Shown piece after piece: positions 1-8,312 of a stretch of DNA of 64,000 nucleotides. A program made the position numbers and the translations under genes. The notes beneath the pieces were generated by a model that ran no database searches, had not been told where the DNA came from, and saw only the letters and a list, made by a program, of their open reading frames with translations. Source of the DNA: Bacteroidota bacterium (GTDB taxonomy: Bacteria > Bacteroidota > Bacteroidia > Chitinophagales > Chitinophagaceae). How positions within the stretch are numbered: the stretch's first letter is position 1; every line of letters starts with the position of its first letter. The stretch is taken from contig JAFDYC010000074.1 in assembly GCA_018267625.1 (NCBI GenBank), positions 62,001 through 126,000 of the forward strand. The letters are read 5' to 3'.

Positions 1-702
1 GATTCTCTCGCTCGAATCAAGACCTATACCGACATGGCAGAAGCCGTCCACGATGTGGACCTCGTCGTGGAAGCAGCTACAGAAAACATTGATCTCAAAG
101 TCAAAATCTTTCAGGAACTCGACAAGCTGGCACCTGCCAAGTGTATCCTCGCATCCAACACATCTTCTATCTCTCTGACCCGCATCGCTTCGCACACCAG
201 CCGGCCCACGCAGGTGATCGGGATGCACTTCATGAACCCGGTGCCGGTGATGAAGCTGGTGGAAATCATCAACGGCTATGCTACAGATGATAAGGTGACG
301 GAAGTCATTGTGAATCTTTCGAAATTCCTGGGTAAGGTGCCCTGCGTGGTTCAGGACTATCCCGGTTTTATCTCCAACCGCATCCTGCTGCCTATGATCA
401 ATGAAGCCATCCTGGCTTTACAGGAAGGGGTAGCCGGCGTGGAAGAAATAGATACGATCATGCGTCTGGGTATGGCGCATCCCATGGGCCCACTGCAACT
501 GGCAGATTTCATCGGCCTGGACACATGCTACAGCATTATGAATGTGCTTCACATGGGCTTTGGCAACCAGAAATATGCGCCGGCCACGCTGCTGGCTAAT
601 ATGGTTCAAGCCGGCTATTTGGGCGTGAAGAGTGGCGAAGGTTTTTATAAGTACACACCTGGCTCAAAGGATATGGAGGTGAGCAAGCGGTTTAAAAGGT
701 AA
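1..702 (+). CDS. hbd: 3-hydroxybutyryl-CoA dehydrogenase (3-hydroxyacyl-CoA dehydrogenase family), 5' end outside window
   Basis: The frame is open from base 1, so the start codon and the first part of the NAD-binding Rossmann domain lie outside; 233 residues are visible. The enzyme interconverts 3-hydroxyacyl-CoA and acetoacyl-CoA with NAD(H), in fatty-acid or butanoate metabolism in the cytoplasm. The segment HFMNPVPVMKLVEII holds the His and Glu spaced 12 residues apart that form the catalytic dyad of this family. The PGFISNR motif follows at the domain junction, and the C-terminal helical domain contains HPMGPLQLADFIGLD and KSGEGFYKY. The C-terminus is complete. Known for the family: single-domain, about 280-300 aa, homodimer. 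Whether the substrate is C4 or longer (PaaH/FadB-like) cannot be decided from this part. Confidence 0.9.
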   Translation, partial: DSLARIKTYTDMAEAVHDVDLVVEAATENIDLKVKIFQELDKLAPAKCILASNTSSISLTRIASHTSRPTQVIGMHFMNPVPVMKLVEIINGYATDDKVTEVIVNLSKFLGKVPCVVQDYPGFISNRILLPMINEAILALQEGVAGVEEIDTIMRLGMAHPMGPLQLADFIGLDTCYSIMNVLHMGFGNQKYAPATLLANMVQAGYLGVKSGEGFYKYTPGSKDMEVSKRFKR

Positions 703-719
703 GTGATACTCTAAAATGT

Positions 720-750
720 AGAGGCTGCCTCTGAATAGGAGGTAGCCTCT
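720..750 (+). terminator. Hairpin of the GAGGCTG(T/C)CTC family after hbd
   Basis: Inverted repeat AGAGGCTGCCTC / GGAGGTAGCCTCT, 17 bases after the hbd stop, with one G-T pair. It is the weakest terminator of the family: only a loose T-rich stretch (ATTTTATG) follows. The stem resembles the hairpins at 22045, 48604 and 63249. The remaining bases to 959 show no gene. Confidence 0.5.
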
Positions 751-959
751 ATGCATTTTATGATGATGCCGTGTGCTACGGGATAATTCAGTTTACGGCT
801 CAGGCGATTGCCGCCTGCTTGTTCTGAACCTGGCATAGGCCTTTCGCTAATCCCCCGTGGCTGATTCTTTCAAAGAAATTAGTGCCTACGTTATTGTATT
901 CTTTGTGCAATGCTTCTCTCGAATCCAATTTTGGAACGAGCAAGTAGGCCCTAAAACAA

Positions 960-1994
960 TCAGGGCTTGGCAAATTTCGGGTTGCTAATCAGCTCATAGT
1001 CGGTGAGCGTATGCAGGAATGCTACCAGATCTGATTTTTGCTGCGTGCTCAGCCTGTTTTTTACTTTGTTACGCAGGGACGGATCTAAATTTCGTGCGTG
1101 CTGCAATCCGGAATTGTAGTGTTCTACACATTCTTCCAGCGTTTGAAAACGACCATCGTGCATATAAGGTGCCGTAAGCGCAATATTGCGAAGAGAAGGT
1201 GTTTTGAATTTGCCGCTGTCTGTGGCCAGAAAGGTGATGAGGGCACGGCCGGCATCTGCTGATACACTGTCCAGGCCGTTGTTTCTGTATTCAAAATCGG
1301 AGAAGGTAGAGCCGATGCTGTGGCAATGGGTACAGTCGCCCTTGTCCTCGTCTTCATACACGATGCGGCCGCGGGATTCTGCGTCTGTCAGTGTAGCCTC
1401 ACCCCGTAGGTATTTATCCCATTTGCTGTTGCCAGACACGATGGTTCGTTCGAATTGTGCGATGGCTTTCATGAGCAATACACTGGAAATTGTCCGGGTT
1501 CCAAAGGCTTTCTCAAAGAGGGTAGGGTACTCACTGTGGGCATTAAGTCGTCCCAGCACTATAGCCAGGTCGGCATGCATTTCCACCGGATTCTGAATTG
1601 GCCCTACTACCTGGCTTTCGATGTCAGCCGCACCGCCATCCCAGAAGAAGCCCCGTTGGTAACCCAGATTAAATAGAGGCATGGCATTGCGTGTGCCCAG
1701 CTTCCCGTCAATACCAAAACTGAAGGCCTTTCCCCCATCGGTGAAAGCAAATTCCTGCTTGTGGCAGGAGGCGCAACTCATCGTTTGGTTGCCGGAAAGA
1801 ATGGGGTCGTAGAATAGCTTCCTGCCCAGAGCTACTCCTTCTTCCGTCAGGGGATTATCGGCAGGAACAGGCATCTCCGGTAAGCCTGATGGGATGTCGA
1901 GCTGATAGGCGCGGGGCCCCGGCTCGGTCGCGGTGTGCCGGCAGGCAACTATGCCTAGTACCAGCGCTGTGAGCAGGAATAGTTTGTTCCGCAT
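960..1994 (-). CDS. Di-heme cytochrome c peroxidase of the MauG/MbnH type, lipoprotein
   Basis: A 344-residue exported protein with a lipoprotein signal (LVLGIVAC, Cys18) and two heme c attachment motifs, CASCH at 74-78 and CTHCH at 221-225. This is the layout of the bacterial di-heme peroxidase/MauG superfamily. The gene starts 4 bases after the MbnP-like gene on the same strand, so the two are very likely co-transcribed. In methanotrophs the pair MbnH/MbnP (and the related CorB/CorA) uses the di-heme protein to oxidise a tryptophan of its partner to kynurenine, creating a copper site. I infer the same relation here. A plain hydrogen-peroxide-reducing cytochrome c peroxidase is the alternative, but linkage to MbnP favours the modifying role. 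Confidence 0.88.
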   Translation of the reverse strand: MRNKLFLLTALVLGIVACRHTATEPGPRAYQLDIPSGLPEMPVPADNPLTEEGVALGRKLFYDPILSGNQTMSCASCHKQEFAFTDGGKAFSFGIDGKLGTRNAMPLFNLGYQRGFFWDGGAADIESQVVGPIQNPVEMHADLAIVLGRLNAHSEYPTLFEKAFGTRTISSVLLMKAIAQFERTIVSGNSKWDKYLRGEATLTDAESRGRIVYEDEDKGDCTHCHSIGSTFSDFEYRNNGLDSVSADAGRALITFLATDSGKFKTPSLRNIALTAPYMHDGRFQTLEECVEHYNSGLQHARNLDPSLRNKVKNRLSTQQKSDLVAFLHTLTDYELISNPKFAKP

Positions 1995-1998
1995 ATAC

Positions 1999-2742
1999 CT
2001 ATTCCGTTTTGATGATTTGGAATGCGCCCGGGAAATTGCTTCTCATGGTCATTTCCCAAAAAACATCGTCCCTATTGCCTGAAGTGCGGTTGTTGTCCAG
2101 ATTAAAATCAATGGGGATGGGGTTTGCATATAGTCCGTTCAGGTTGAATCCGAGGGTTATTTTCCGGGTATTGCCATCAATATTCAGGTTGCTGAGTGGC
2201 AATTCAACCTGCACGTAGCCCCGGTCGCTGCCGTAGTGAAAAGCCAGCGGAGTGACATTGCCCAAACTGTCTTTGTAGGAGCCTTCATGCTTGAAGAAGA
2301 TATATCCGGTATTCCAGTTCCAGATCATGCCATGCACGGGGTCCAGAGCGCCGGATTGCGTGCCCGAGTGATTATGCAGCGAGTCCACGCCGAGATGGAA
2401 CCGTAGTTTGGTGTAAGCACCTGCGGGCACATCTGCTATACTAAAGCTTTCAGAAGCGGGCAGGGATGCGTCAATCAGGTAATAGCTGCTGTTTACCGGC
2501 ACCTCCGTACCATCGGCTGTAAGCAATGAGAAATTGCTCAGGTAATATTTCAGCATACTGACGCTGTAGTCATTTCCCTTTGCATTTTGAAAGTTCAGAG
2601 GCCCCATCTGAATGGGCTGGCCATCCACTTCATTTGAAATACTGAATTGTATCGAACCGGGGCTTGGGTTCGAATCCGATTTTTTACAGGAACTAATCAG
2701 GAAGGCGCCGGCACAAGCGGTCAATAGCAGTTTGCGAAGCAT
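1999..2742 (-). CDS. MbnP-like (CorA-related) copper-associated lipoprotein
   Basis: A 247-residue lipoprotein (lipobox LISSC, Cys19) with the features of the MbnP family: a beta-rich domain and the motif GMIWNWNTGYIFFKHEG at about 138-154, rich in Trp and His (Trp141, Trp143, His137, His152). In characterised family members a conserved Trp is oxidised to kynurenine by the di-heme partner MbnH, and the protein binds copper. The partner gene follows directly. No methanobactin precursor or synthesis genes are visible, so the pair is free-standing, as in many non-methanotrophs. It is probably anchored in the outer membrane or at the periplasmic face. Which Trp would be modified is not decided by the sequence alone. 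Confidence 0.85.
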   Translation of the reverse strand: MLRKLLLTACAGAFLISSCKKSDSNPSPGSIQFSISNEVDGQPIQMGPLNFQNAKGNDYSVSMLKYYLSNFSLLTADGTEVPVNSSYYLIDASLPASESFSIADVPAGAYTKLRFHLGVDSLHNHSGTQSGALDPVHGMIWNWNTGYIFFKHEGSYKDSLGNVTPLAFHYGSDRGYVQVELPLSNLNIDGNTRKITLGFNLNGLYANPIPIDFNLDNNRTSGNRDDVFWEMTMRSNFPGAFQIIKTE

Positions 2743-2814
2743 AAAAAAAATTGGCTGTTTGTGAATCGGCGAATGTAACCGAAACCCTTGGGGTTATCGC
2801 TGATATTGCTCAGT

Positions 2815-4416
2815 CTAATCGGGCATCCCGGCTTTGGCTGCGGTGTTGGCAGGCAATATCAGATACACACAAAGAGGCCCTAATTGCCCTTCATCTACGC
2901 GCGGGAAAGGTGTGCCTGTTTCGTTCCGGAAAATTGGGTCGGTAATCTCCATGAGGCCACGTACATGGATGAAATAGGGGATTCCATAGCGCCGCATGTC
3001 TGCCAACACGGAGTCACGGTTCAGGCTGGCAGTAGCGGGGGCGTAATAACGATTACCCGTCCAGTAGGCCAGCAGCCCCATCTTGCTGGGGTTCCCATCT
3101 GCGGCAAAAGAACCTTCTAAGTGCAACACCTTTATTTTTTGTGCCAGCCTATAACTCGCTTCCCCTTCCCGGAACATAGCCTTCAGGTCGTAGAGGGGAT
3201 AGGTAACAAATGAAAGTGCCAAGAGCCAGCAAAGCCCCTGATAAAGCTTTTTATTCTTTTCAAAAAAAGGCGCTGAAATACGCAGCCAGCGGCTCCCCAG
3301 ATTCATCCCTATAGGCAGCAACAGCCAGAGATACCGGGCTTCAATATGAAGCAGCAAATAGCCTAAAGGCATGATGACTGCCGCAGCAAAAAGTACCTTC
3401 TCCTGAACCGAAAAAAGCCTCTTCCTTAAGACCAACGTAACCGCTGTGGCTAAAAAAATGATCAGTAGAAAGGGGGAAATCTGTGCGCTGGCTTCCAAAC
3501 CCTGTAGGGCCGCTTGAACGCTATGCCCTGCCTGGCTTTTTATCATCGAGAGGCTTTCGAAGCGCGTGTGTTCAGGCCCTTCAGCTACATAAGGGTCTTC
3601 CCAGGTGTAGGGCGAATTGATGTAGGGCGGTGGGATTAGGGTATGGATATCACTGCGCAGGCTCTTGTGCCCTACGAGGGTCCAACTGGTGTTGAGTGCC
3701 CCCGATTTTGACACATTCCAAAAGCCATACTTATGGTGCATGAGCGTTGCCAGTGGCACCATGAGCACCAGCATGGTAGTAATGCTCACCAGGAAGGGCC
3801 TCCAGGAAAAGCTCTTACCCGCACTGCGTGAAAGCAACCATACCGCCACCGGCAAATGAAGCAGCAGGAAGTAAAAGGAATAGATTTTGGCGTAGGCAGC
3901 CAGTGCCATCAACACGCCGGCCAGCAGCCACAGCAGCGGCTTCCAGAGGAAGGATGCCCGGTTGATGAGTAGTAGATAAAACAGCAACAAAGCTGTTTGC
4001 CATAGGTCGCAAAAGAGTTGCTTGTACAAGGCATAACATAGAAATCCAGCCAAAGCCAACAACAAGGGAAACCCAGCATCGGCAGCCATTTTATTTTGCC
4101 GGAATAGAGAATAACTCCCGGTTAAGAGGAGCAGGCATGCCAGCGCATTCGTTGCCTGTGCTGCCACCAGGGCATCCATACCCAAGCGTACACAAACCGC
4201 TACCAGCGCGGGGTGGAACGGACTCCACAGGGCATTGACTAAACGCCAGGGTGCACCGGCAGCCGCCCGCCGGGCCATCGTCAGGTAAGCAACGGCATCA
4301 GGGTCCACATAGTATCGGTAAAAAGGGTAGCTCAGCAGGGCAAGCGAACAGAACAACAGGCAAGCCAGCAGCAAATGGGCAGGTCTTAAGGGCTTGTATG
4401 CAACCGGATTCAACAT
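2815..4416 (-). CDS. Polytopic membrane protein resembling a GT39/ArnT-type glycosyltransferase
   Basis: A 533-residue protein with about ten or more hydrophobic segments. An N-terminal segment is followed by a soluble stretch with YYVDPDAVAYLTMARR. In the lipid-linked sugar transferases of the GT-C fold (GT39/GT83), the first periplasmic loop carries an acidic catalytic residue in this kind of D-x-D context. A C-terminal soluble domain of about 110 residues follows the last membrane segment. It probably transfers a sugar from a polyprenyl-phosphate donor on the periplasmic side; donor and acceptor are unknown. Its start overlaps the 3' end of the BtuF-like gene by 7 bases, so the two are translationally coupled although no functional link is obvious. 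Confidence 0.65.
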   Translation of the reverse strand: MLNPVAYKPLRPAHLLLACLLFCSLALLSYPFYRYYVDPDAVAYLTMARRAAAGAPWRLVNALWSPFHPALVAVCVRLGMDALVAAQATNALACLLLLTGSYSLFRQNKMAADAGFPLLLALAGFLCYALYKQLFCDLWQTALLLFYLLLINRASFLWKPLLWLLAGVLMALAAYAKIYSFYFLLLHLPVAVWLLSRSAGKSFSWRPFLVSITTMLVLMVPLATLMHHKYGFWNVSKSGALNTSWTLVGHKSLRSDIHTLIPPPYINSPYTWEDPYVAEGPEHTRFESLSMIKSQAGHSVQAALQGLEASAQISPFLLIIFLATAVTLVLRKRLFSVQEKVLFAAAVIMPLGYLLLHIEARYLWLLLPIGMNLGSRWLRISAPFFEKNKKLYQGLCWLLALSFVTYPLYDLKAMFREGEASYRLAQKIKVLHLEGSFAADGNPSKMGLLAYWTGNRYYAPATASLNRDSVLADMRRYGIPYFIHVRGLMEITDPIFRNETGTPFPRVDEGQLGPLCVYLILPANTAAKAGMPD

Positions 4417-5195
4417 GACAGCATCAGGCGGGAAAGATACTCTGGCGCTTGCAGCAAGCGGCTGCCATACCAGGAAAACAACTCCCCATCTACTAGTATA
4501 GGACGGGCAGCCGGGAGGGCCGACAGCAATTCGGGAATATGTTTTTCGGAAAAAGGATAAGGCTCAGAAGAAAGTAAAATCAGCTCGGGCTGCCGCTCCC
4601 GAACTGCTTCCAGGCTCAACTCGGGATAACGGGGCACATCCGCCATCACATTGGTCCACCCGCAGCGCAGCAGCACCTCATTGATGAACGTATCAGCACC
4701 CACCCACAGCCAGGGATGGCGCCATATGGCATAAGCGACACGTCGCTTTTTAACGGGGATGGCCTCCAGGGAAGCAAAGCCCTGTTCAATCTTTTGCCGG
4801 ATATCCGTGGCTTGTGTAACCCGGTTACACAGCTTGCCAATTTGGCTCATCATGTCTAAGGCTGCTCCAAACGTGTTGATATCACTCAGCCACACGGGGG
4901 CAATACCCGCCAGGGATTCAATTTGCTCCCGTTCATTTTCTTCTTTGTTAGCGATGATGAGGTCGGGCGCCAGTGCGCGTACCGCTTCAATATGTACTTG
5001 CTTCGTACCGCCAACCCGAGCCTTCTGCCGGAACCAGCTTTCAGGATGTACACAGAACTTGGTGATTCCCACCACCTCCTGTTCTAGGCCTAAGTCAGCT
5101 AAAAATTCGGTTTGTGAGGGCACCAGCGAGACGATCCGCTGAGGCTGCCCGGGGACATTCAGGACGCGCCCCATCATGTCGGTAATCAACGGCAT
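4410..5195 (-). CDS. Helical-backbone metal receptor / BtuF-like substrate-binding domain protein without signal peptide
   Basis: A 261-residue protein with the fold of the periplasmic binding proteins for vitamin B12 and iron chelates: RIVSLVPSQTEFLADLG at the N-terminal lobe, LAPDLIIANKEEN, then a long connecting helix and a second lobe with WLWVGADTFINEVL and QPELILLSSEPYPF. The N-terminus (MPLITDMMGRVLNVPG) has no signal peptide or lipobox, and no upstream in-frame start adding one was seen. It is therefore either cytoplasmic or exported by another route. No ABC permease or ATPase gene lies nearby. Stand-alone leaderless members occur in Bacteroidota. A corrinoid or chelate ligand is plausible but unproven. 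Confidence 0.8.
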   Translation of the reverse strand: MPLITDMMGRVLNVPGQPQRIVSLVPSQTEFLADLGLEQEVVGITKFCVHPESWFRQKARVGGTKQVHIEAVRALAPDLIIANKEENEREQIESLAGIAPVWLSDINTFGAALDMMSQIGKLCNRVTQATDIRQKIEQGFASLEAIPVKKRRVAYAIWRHPWLWVGADTFINEVLLRCGWTNVMADVPRYPELSLEAVRERQPELILLSSEPYPFSEKHIPELLSALPAARPILVDGELFSWYGSRLLQAPEYLSRLMLSC

Positions 5196-5262
5196 AGGGC
5201 ATGAGGGTTATAGGCAGTAGTTGCCCGTAAGCGGAGTGAAAACATTGTTGCAAATTTGACCC

Positions 5263-5544
5263 ATGCCCAGTTATTCTATCGGCGAAGCGCTTTCGTTGCT
5301 GCTTGAGAAATCGAAGTGGAAACCCAAGATGCAGGAACTAAAGCTGCGTACCGATTGGGAGCAGATTGCCGGGAAAATAGTAGCGAAATATACCCGGAAC
5401 CTAAGCCTGCATGAAGGCAAGCTGACCATTTTTACGGATGTGGCAGCCCTGAAACAAGAGTTGCTCTATGGCAAGGCCCAGCTCCAGGAAAACATAAACA
5501 AGCATTTTGGGGAAACCGTGGTCAAGGAAATTTTGGTGCGTTAG
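5263..5544 (+). CDS. DUF721 domain protein (DciA-like)
   Basis: A 93-residue protein matching the short DUF721 family of Bacteroidota. It has an N-terminal GEALSLLLEKSKWKPKM segment, the central WEQIAGKIVAKYTR core and a C-terminal KQELLYGKAQLQENINKHFG helix. DUF721 is the family of DciA, the helicase-loading partner of DnaB in bacteria lacking DnaC. In Bacteroidota the short form often stands alone, so a role in replication initiation is an inference. It is divergent from the BtuF-like gene, with 67 bases between the starts. Confidence 0.82.
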   Translation: MPSYSIGEALSLLLEKSKWKPKMQELKLRTDWEQIAGKIVAKYTRNLSLHEGKLTIFTDVAALKQELLYGKAQLQENINKHFGETVVKEILVR

Positions 5545-5848
5545 GCCAGTCCGCCGACCATCTATCAGAAACCGGTTTCAAAAGCGCCTTGCTTTAAAGA
5601 AAATTTTTTTAGTCAGCTTTTGGAAGTTGATGAGGCATCCGTTGCGACGCTCCCTTCAGCAAGATTGCGCTCCCCGGCTATTCCCGGATGACGCAGCCAC
5701 TGCAGATGTTACTGGAATCGTCAGTTAACCGCACAGGCCTGCAACCTGCGATTCTGAACCAAGCTCAGAATAGGACATAATAAAGCTCCATCAGAGCGCT
5801 CGACGGATAAAAAAAGACTTCCAACTCGTAGCAGCTTGCGATCTGGGT
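5545..5848. other. Non-coding stretch between convergent genes, with repeat remnants
   Basis: 304 bases between the DUF721 gene and the DUF58 gene with no credible coding frame. It contains one copy of the GCATCCGTTGCG element (5633-5672), preceded by a TTTTTTTAGTC tract shared with the copy near 44732. It also holds a degenerate short palindrome TTCTGA-N7-TCAGAA at 5752-5770, similar to one at 48525-48539. No clear terminator with a T tract was found. Confidence 0.6.
5633..5672 (+). repeat. Dispersed intergenic element, copy A
   Basis: Begins GGCATCCGTTGCGACGC and continues CTTCAGCAAGATT. It aligns with copies at 17452 and 44762 over about 35-40 bases, and with 12635 over its first part. 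All lie outside genes. Confidence 0.6.
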
Positions 5849-6769
5849 TCAGCTCATCCGGGCGCGTTTGAGCAGGAATGCATGCAACACGGCATTTACA
5901 TCCTGGCGAAGGTCCACGGCCACGCGGTCAATACCATACTGGTGGCATTTATCAGAAAGCTGTTGTTGCCAATCGGCCATCGCCTGGCGGTATTGTGCGG
6001 CCATTTGGGCGGGTTGCAGCCGGGTTTGTTCACCGGTTTCCAAGTCCACAAATTCATAGGGACGGTTTTCAAACTCAAAGTCAAGTTCCTGTTTTCCGTC
6101 CACGATGTGGAAGAGGATGACTTCATGCTTGTTGTAGCGCAGGTGTTGTAAGGCCGAGAAGAGTGCATCTGCATCTTCGTCCTGTTCCATCATGTCGCTA
6201 AAGATCACTACCAAGGAGCGGCGATGGATTTGCTCTGCTATCTGGTGCAGGGCCGTGCTGGCATGTGTTACTTTTTGTTCGGCCTTCTGGTGCAATAGTT
6301 GTTCGAGCCTCAGGCTCAGGTTGCGGTAGTGACTATGTGCGGAGCGACACTCGCTGAGGTAATGCACCGATTCATCAAAGAGGGCGAGGGCAGAGGCATC
6401 CAACTGGCGGCGCAGCAACTGCAACAAGGCAGCGGCAGCGAAGCAGGCAAATTGTAGTTTGTTCAGTTGTTCCGGGTCGCCGGGAAACATCATTGACGAA
6501 GAGGTGTCTATCATCAGGCAGCAACGCAGGTTCGTTTCCTCTTCGAAGCGCTTCACGAAAAGTTTCTCTGTACGCCCATACACCCGCCAGTCCACGTGCC
6601 GCAGTGGGTCGCCGGCATTGTAGGGGCGGTGTTCGGCAAACTCAACTGAAAAGCCATGAAATGGACTTTTGTGCAGGCCAATGATGAAGCCTTCCACAGC
6701 CTGCCTGGCCAGCAATTCTAAGTTGTCGAAAAGGGTCTGAGGGCTGATGTGTAGCTGCGATTGGGCCAT
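5849..6769 (-). CDS. DUF58 domain protein (VWA-like)
   Basis: A 306-residue protein of the DUF58 family. The family core RPYNAGDPLRHVDWRVYGR is near residues 49-67. A von Willebrand A-like domain follows with LMIDTSSSMMF (the DxSxS metal-adhesion motif), and VVIFSDMMEQDEDADALF lies further on. It has no membrane segments. Family members usually sit beside a MoxR AAA+ ATPase and VWA/BatA-D genes and are thought to work with them in protein or cofactor assembly and envelope stress. No MoxR gene is in the immediate neighbourhood here, so the partner must be elsewhere. Confidence 0.88.
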   Translation of the reverse strand: MAQSQLHISPQTLFDNLELLARQAVEGFIIGLHKSPFHGFSVEFAEHRPYNAGDPLRHVDWRVYGRTEKLFVKRFEEETNLRCCLMIDTSSSMMFPGDPEQLNKLQFACFAAAALLQLLRRQLDASALALFDESVHYLSECRSAHSHYRNLSLRLEQLLHQKAEQKVTHASTALHQIAEQIHRRSLVVIFSDMMEQDEDADALFSALQHLRYNKHEVILFHIVDGKQELDFEFENRPYEFVDLETGEQTRLQPAQMAAQYRQAMADWQQQLSDKCHQYGIDRVAVDLRQDVNAVLHAFLLKRARMS

Positions 6770-6929
6770 GGCCTAAAGGTAGCAGGCCAGGGCAGCACTG
6801 GGGGATGAGAAGCCAGAAGAAGACCCTGTGAACGGCTCTGTAACAAAGCATCACAAGTAAAGGAGCATTGTGTCGAAAAAAATTCCCGCTATCTTTAGAC
6901 GCAATTTTTTTCTACCTCCATTTTCGGAA

Positions 6930-7181
6930 ATGATGCTACGTTCTACCCTGTTGCTGGGCACGCTTTGTTTAGTATTTGCCTGCTCATCCTGCGTACGCGA
7001 ATACACTTGCCAGTGTAAGATTAAATACAGTGGCCAGCCCGGTTTGCCGGATAGCACGATTCGTGAGTACCCGATTCGGGATAGCAAAGACAAGGCACAG
7101 GCACTGTGTGAGCAAAACTCATCGCATACCACCGACAATACGAGCCACATTACCACCGACGAGGACTGCAAATTGTTTTAA
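6930..7181 (+). CDS. Small lipoprotein of unknown function, Cys-rich
   Basis: An 83-residue product if started at ATG 6930 (or 82 from ATG 6933). That choice puts a signal peptide (RSTLLLGTLCLVFACSSC) at the N-terminus; the upstream ATG at 6870 would add 20 residues before it. Several cysteines follow (CSSC, YTCQCKIKY, LCEQ, DEDCKLF), which may form disulfides in the periplasm. I recognise no family. It precedes a DoxX/thioredoxin fusion gene by 30 bases on the same strand, so a joint role in envelope thiol chemistry is possible but only an inference. Confidence 0.65.
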   Translation: MMLRSTLLLGTLCLVFACSSCVREYTCQCKIKYSGQPGLPDSTIREYPIRDSKDKAQALCEQNSSHTTDNTSHITTDEDCKLF

Positions 7182-7211
7182 ACGAGGTTTGCAGCTCTCA
7201 TTGTCTCATTC

Positions 7212-8168
7212 GTGGAATCAGATGTAATTCAGCCAGAGCCCAAAAGTCCCTGGCAATTGATTCGTAAAGGGTTGGGCTTTTCGCTCCTACTCGCCCTCGC
7301 TGCCGTTTTTTTCATTTCAGGCTGGAGCAAACTCCAGAACCCGGAACCTTTTGCCTGGAGTTTTATTGATGTACTGCCCATTGGCATCACCAGTGCCGAA
7401 GTACTGGCCCGGGTGTTTATAGGTATCGAATGGGCAATAGGGGCCTGGCTGGCAGCGCATCTTTTCTTACGTCCTGTTACCTACAAGGCAACCATTATCC
7501 TGTTGCTCTTGCTGACTGCCTATCTGGTCGGACTTCTGATGCACCAGGGGAATAATGGAAACTGCGGCTGTTTTGGAGAATGGCTATACATGAAACCCTT
7601 GCCCGCGATATGGAAAAACGCGGTACTGATTGGGCTGACGGTTGTGCTTTGGTTCTTATATCCCGGACGGCCTTACAAGCATGACGGGTACATAGCCTTA
7701 TTCCTTACAGCAGCAGCTTTCACCATTCCCTTTGTAATGCGCCCGGTATATGTGAGCAGCCAGGGCCAGACGATGCACCAGCCCATGTCCTTGGATTCCC
7801 TGTACCGTTATGCTCAGCCTGTGCCCACCCAGGATTTGCGTCAGGGAAAGCATATCATCTGTTATTTCAGCACCACTTGCCCACATTGTATTAAAGCAGC
7901 CTATCTGGTTCAGATTCTGCATCGTCAATATCCTGAATTTCCCATTTTCATGGTGCTCGGTGGCGGTAAACTGGCCGAGCACGACTTCTTTGACGACACA
8001 AAATCGGAGGCAGTCCCTCATACTTTACTCATGAACTCCGATGCGTTTGTTGCACTGGCAGGCCTCTCCGTACCGGCAATTTATTGGGTAAATAATGGCA
8101 TTATTGAAAGGAAGACCTACTATACAGCTCTCGAACCAGCAAGCATAAGAGCCTGGCTGAAACAGTAG
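7212..8168 (+). CDS. DoxX/MauE-like membrane protein fused to a thioredoxin-like domain (BT_3928 family)
   Basis: A 318-residue protein starting at GTG (7212). Residues about 10-165 hold four to five membrane segments of the DoxX/MauE type: GWSKLQNPEPFAWSFIDVLP, then NGNCGCFGEWL with a Cys pair. The C-terminal part, after residue about 200, is a thioredoxin-like domain facing the periplasm with the active-site motif CPHC in CYFSTTCPHCIKAAYLV. This resembles the Bacteroidota BT_3928-type proteins. The membrane part probably passes electrons from quinones or cytoplasmic thiols to the soluble CxxC, for oxidative folding or reduction of envelope proteins; the direction is not evident. Confidence 0.82.
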   Translation: MESDVIQPEPKSPWQLIRKGLGFSLLLALAAVFFISGWSKLQNPEPFAWSFIDVLPIGITSAEVLARVFIGIEWAIGAWLAAHLFLRPVTYKATIILLLLLTAYLVGLLMHQGNNGNCGCFGEWLYMKPLPAIWKNAVLIGLTVVLWFLYPGRPYKHDGYIALFLTAAAFTIPFVMRPVYVSSQGQTMHQPMSLDSLYRYAQPVPTQDLRQGKHIICYFSTTCPHCIKAAYLVQILHRQYPEFPIFMVLGGGKLAEHDFFDDTKSEAVPHTLLMNSDAFVALAGLSVPAIYWVNNGIIERKTYYTALEPASIRAWLKQ

Positions 8169-8249
8169 GAGGAGCGCCAACGAAGAGCCCGAGGGAAACA
8201 GGCAGAGACATATGGCTCATATTTTAACCAATATCAGCTCTGTTTTACT

Positions 8250-8257
8250 TACCTTCG
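8250..8257 (+). promoter_or_regulatory. Possible -7 box for the DUF177-rpmF-plsX group
   Basis: TACCTTCG, one mismatch to the Bacteroidota -7 consensus TAnnTTTG, about 55 bases before the DUF177 start. No good -33 TTG was found at the expected spacing. Confidence 0.3.
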
Positions 8258-8312
8258 CAGCCCTTTTTACGCTACATCTGTCTGAAGTTCTTTGACGAAG
8301 GCTGTGCTGCAC

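Noticed and set aside
1186-1676. Open frames on the plus strand opposite the di-heme peroxidase gene
   Set aside because: They are antisense shadows of a gene with clear heme motifs; no family features or start signals are present in them.
2660-2690. GGTTCGAATCC, the T-loop consensus of a tRNA
   Set aside because: It lies inside the MbnP-like coding frame, and no acceptor, D or anticodon stem can be built around it.
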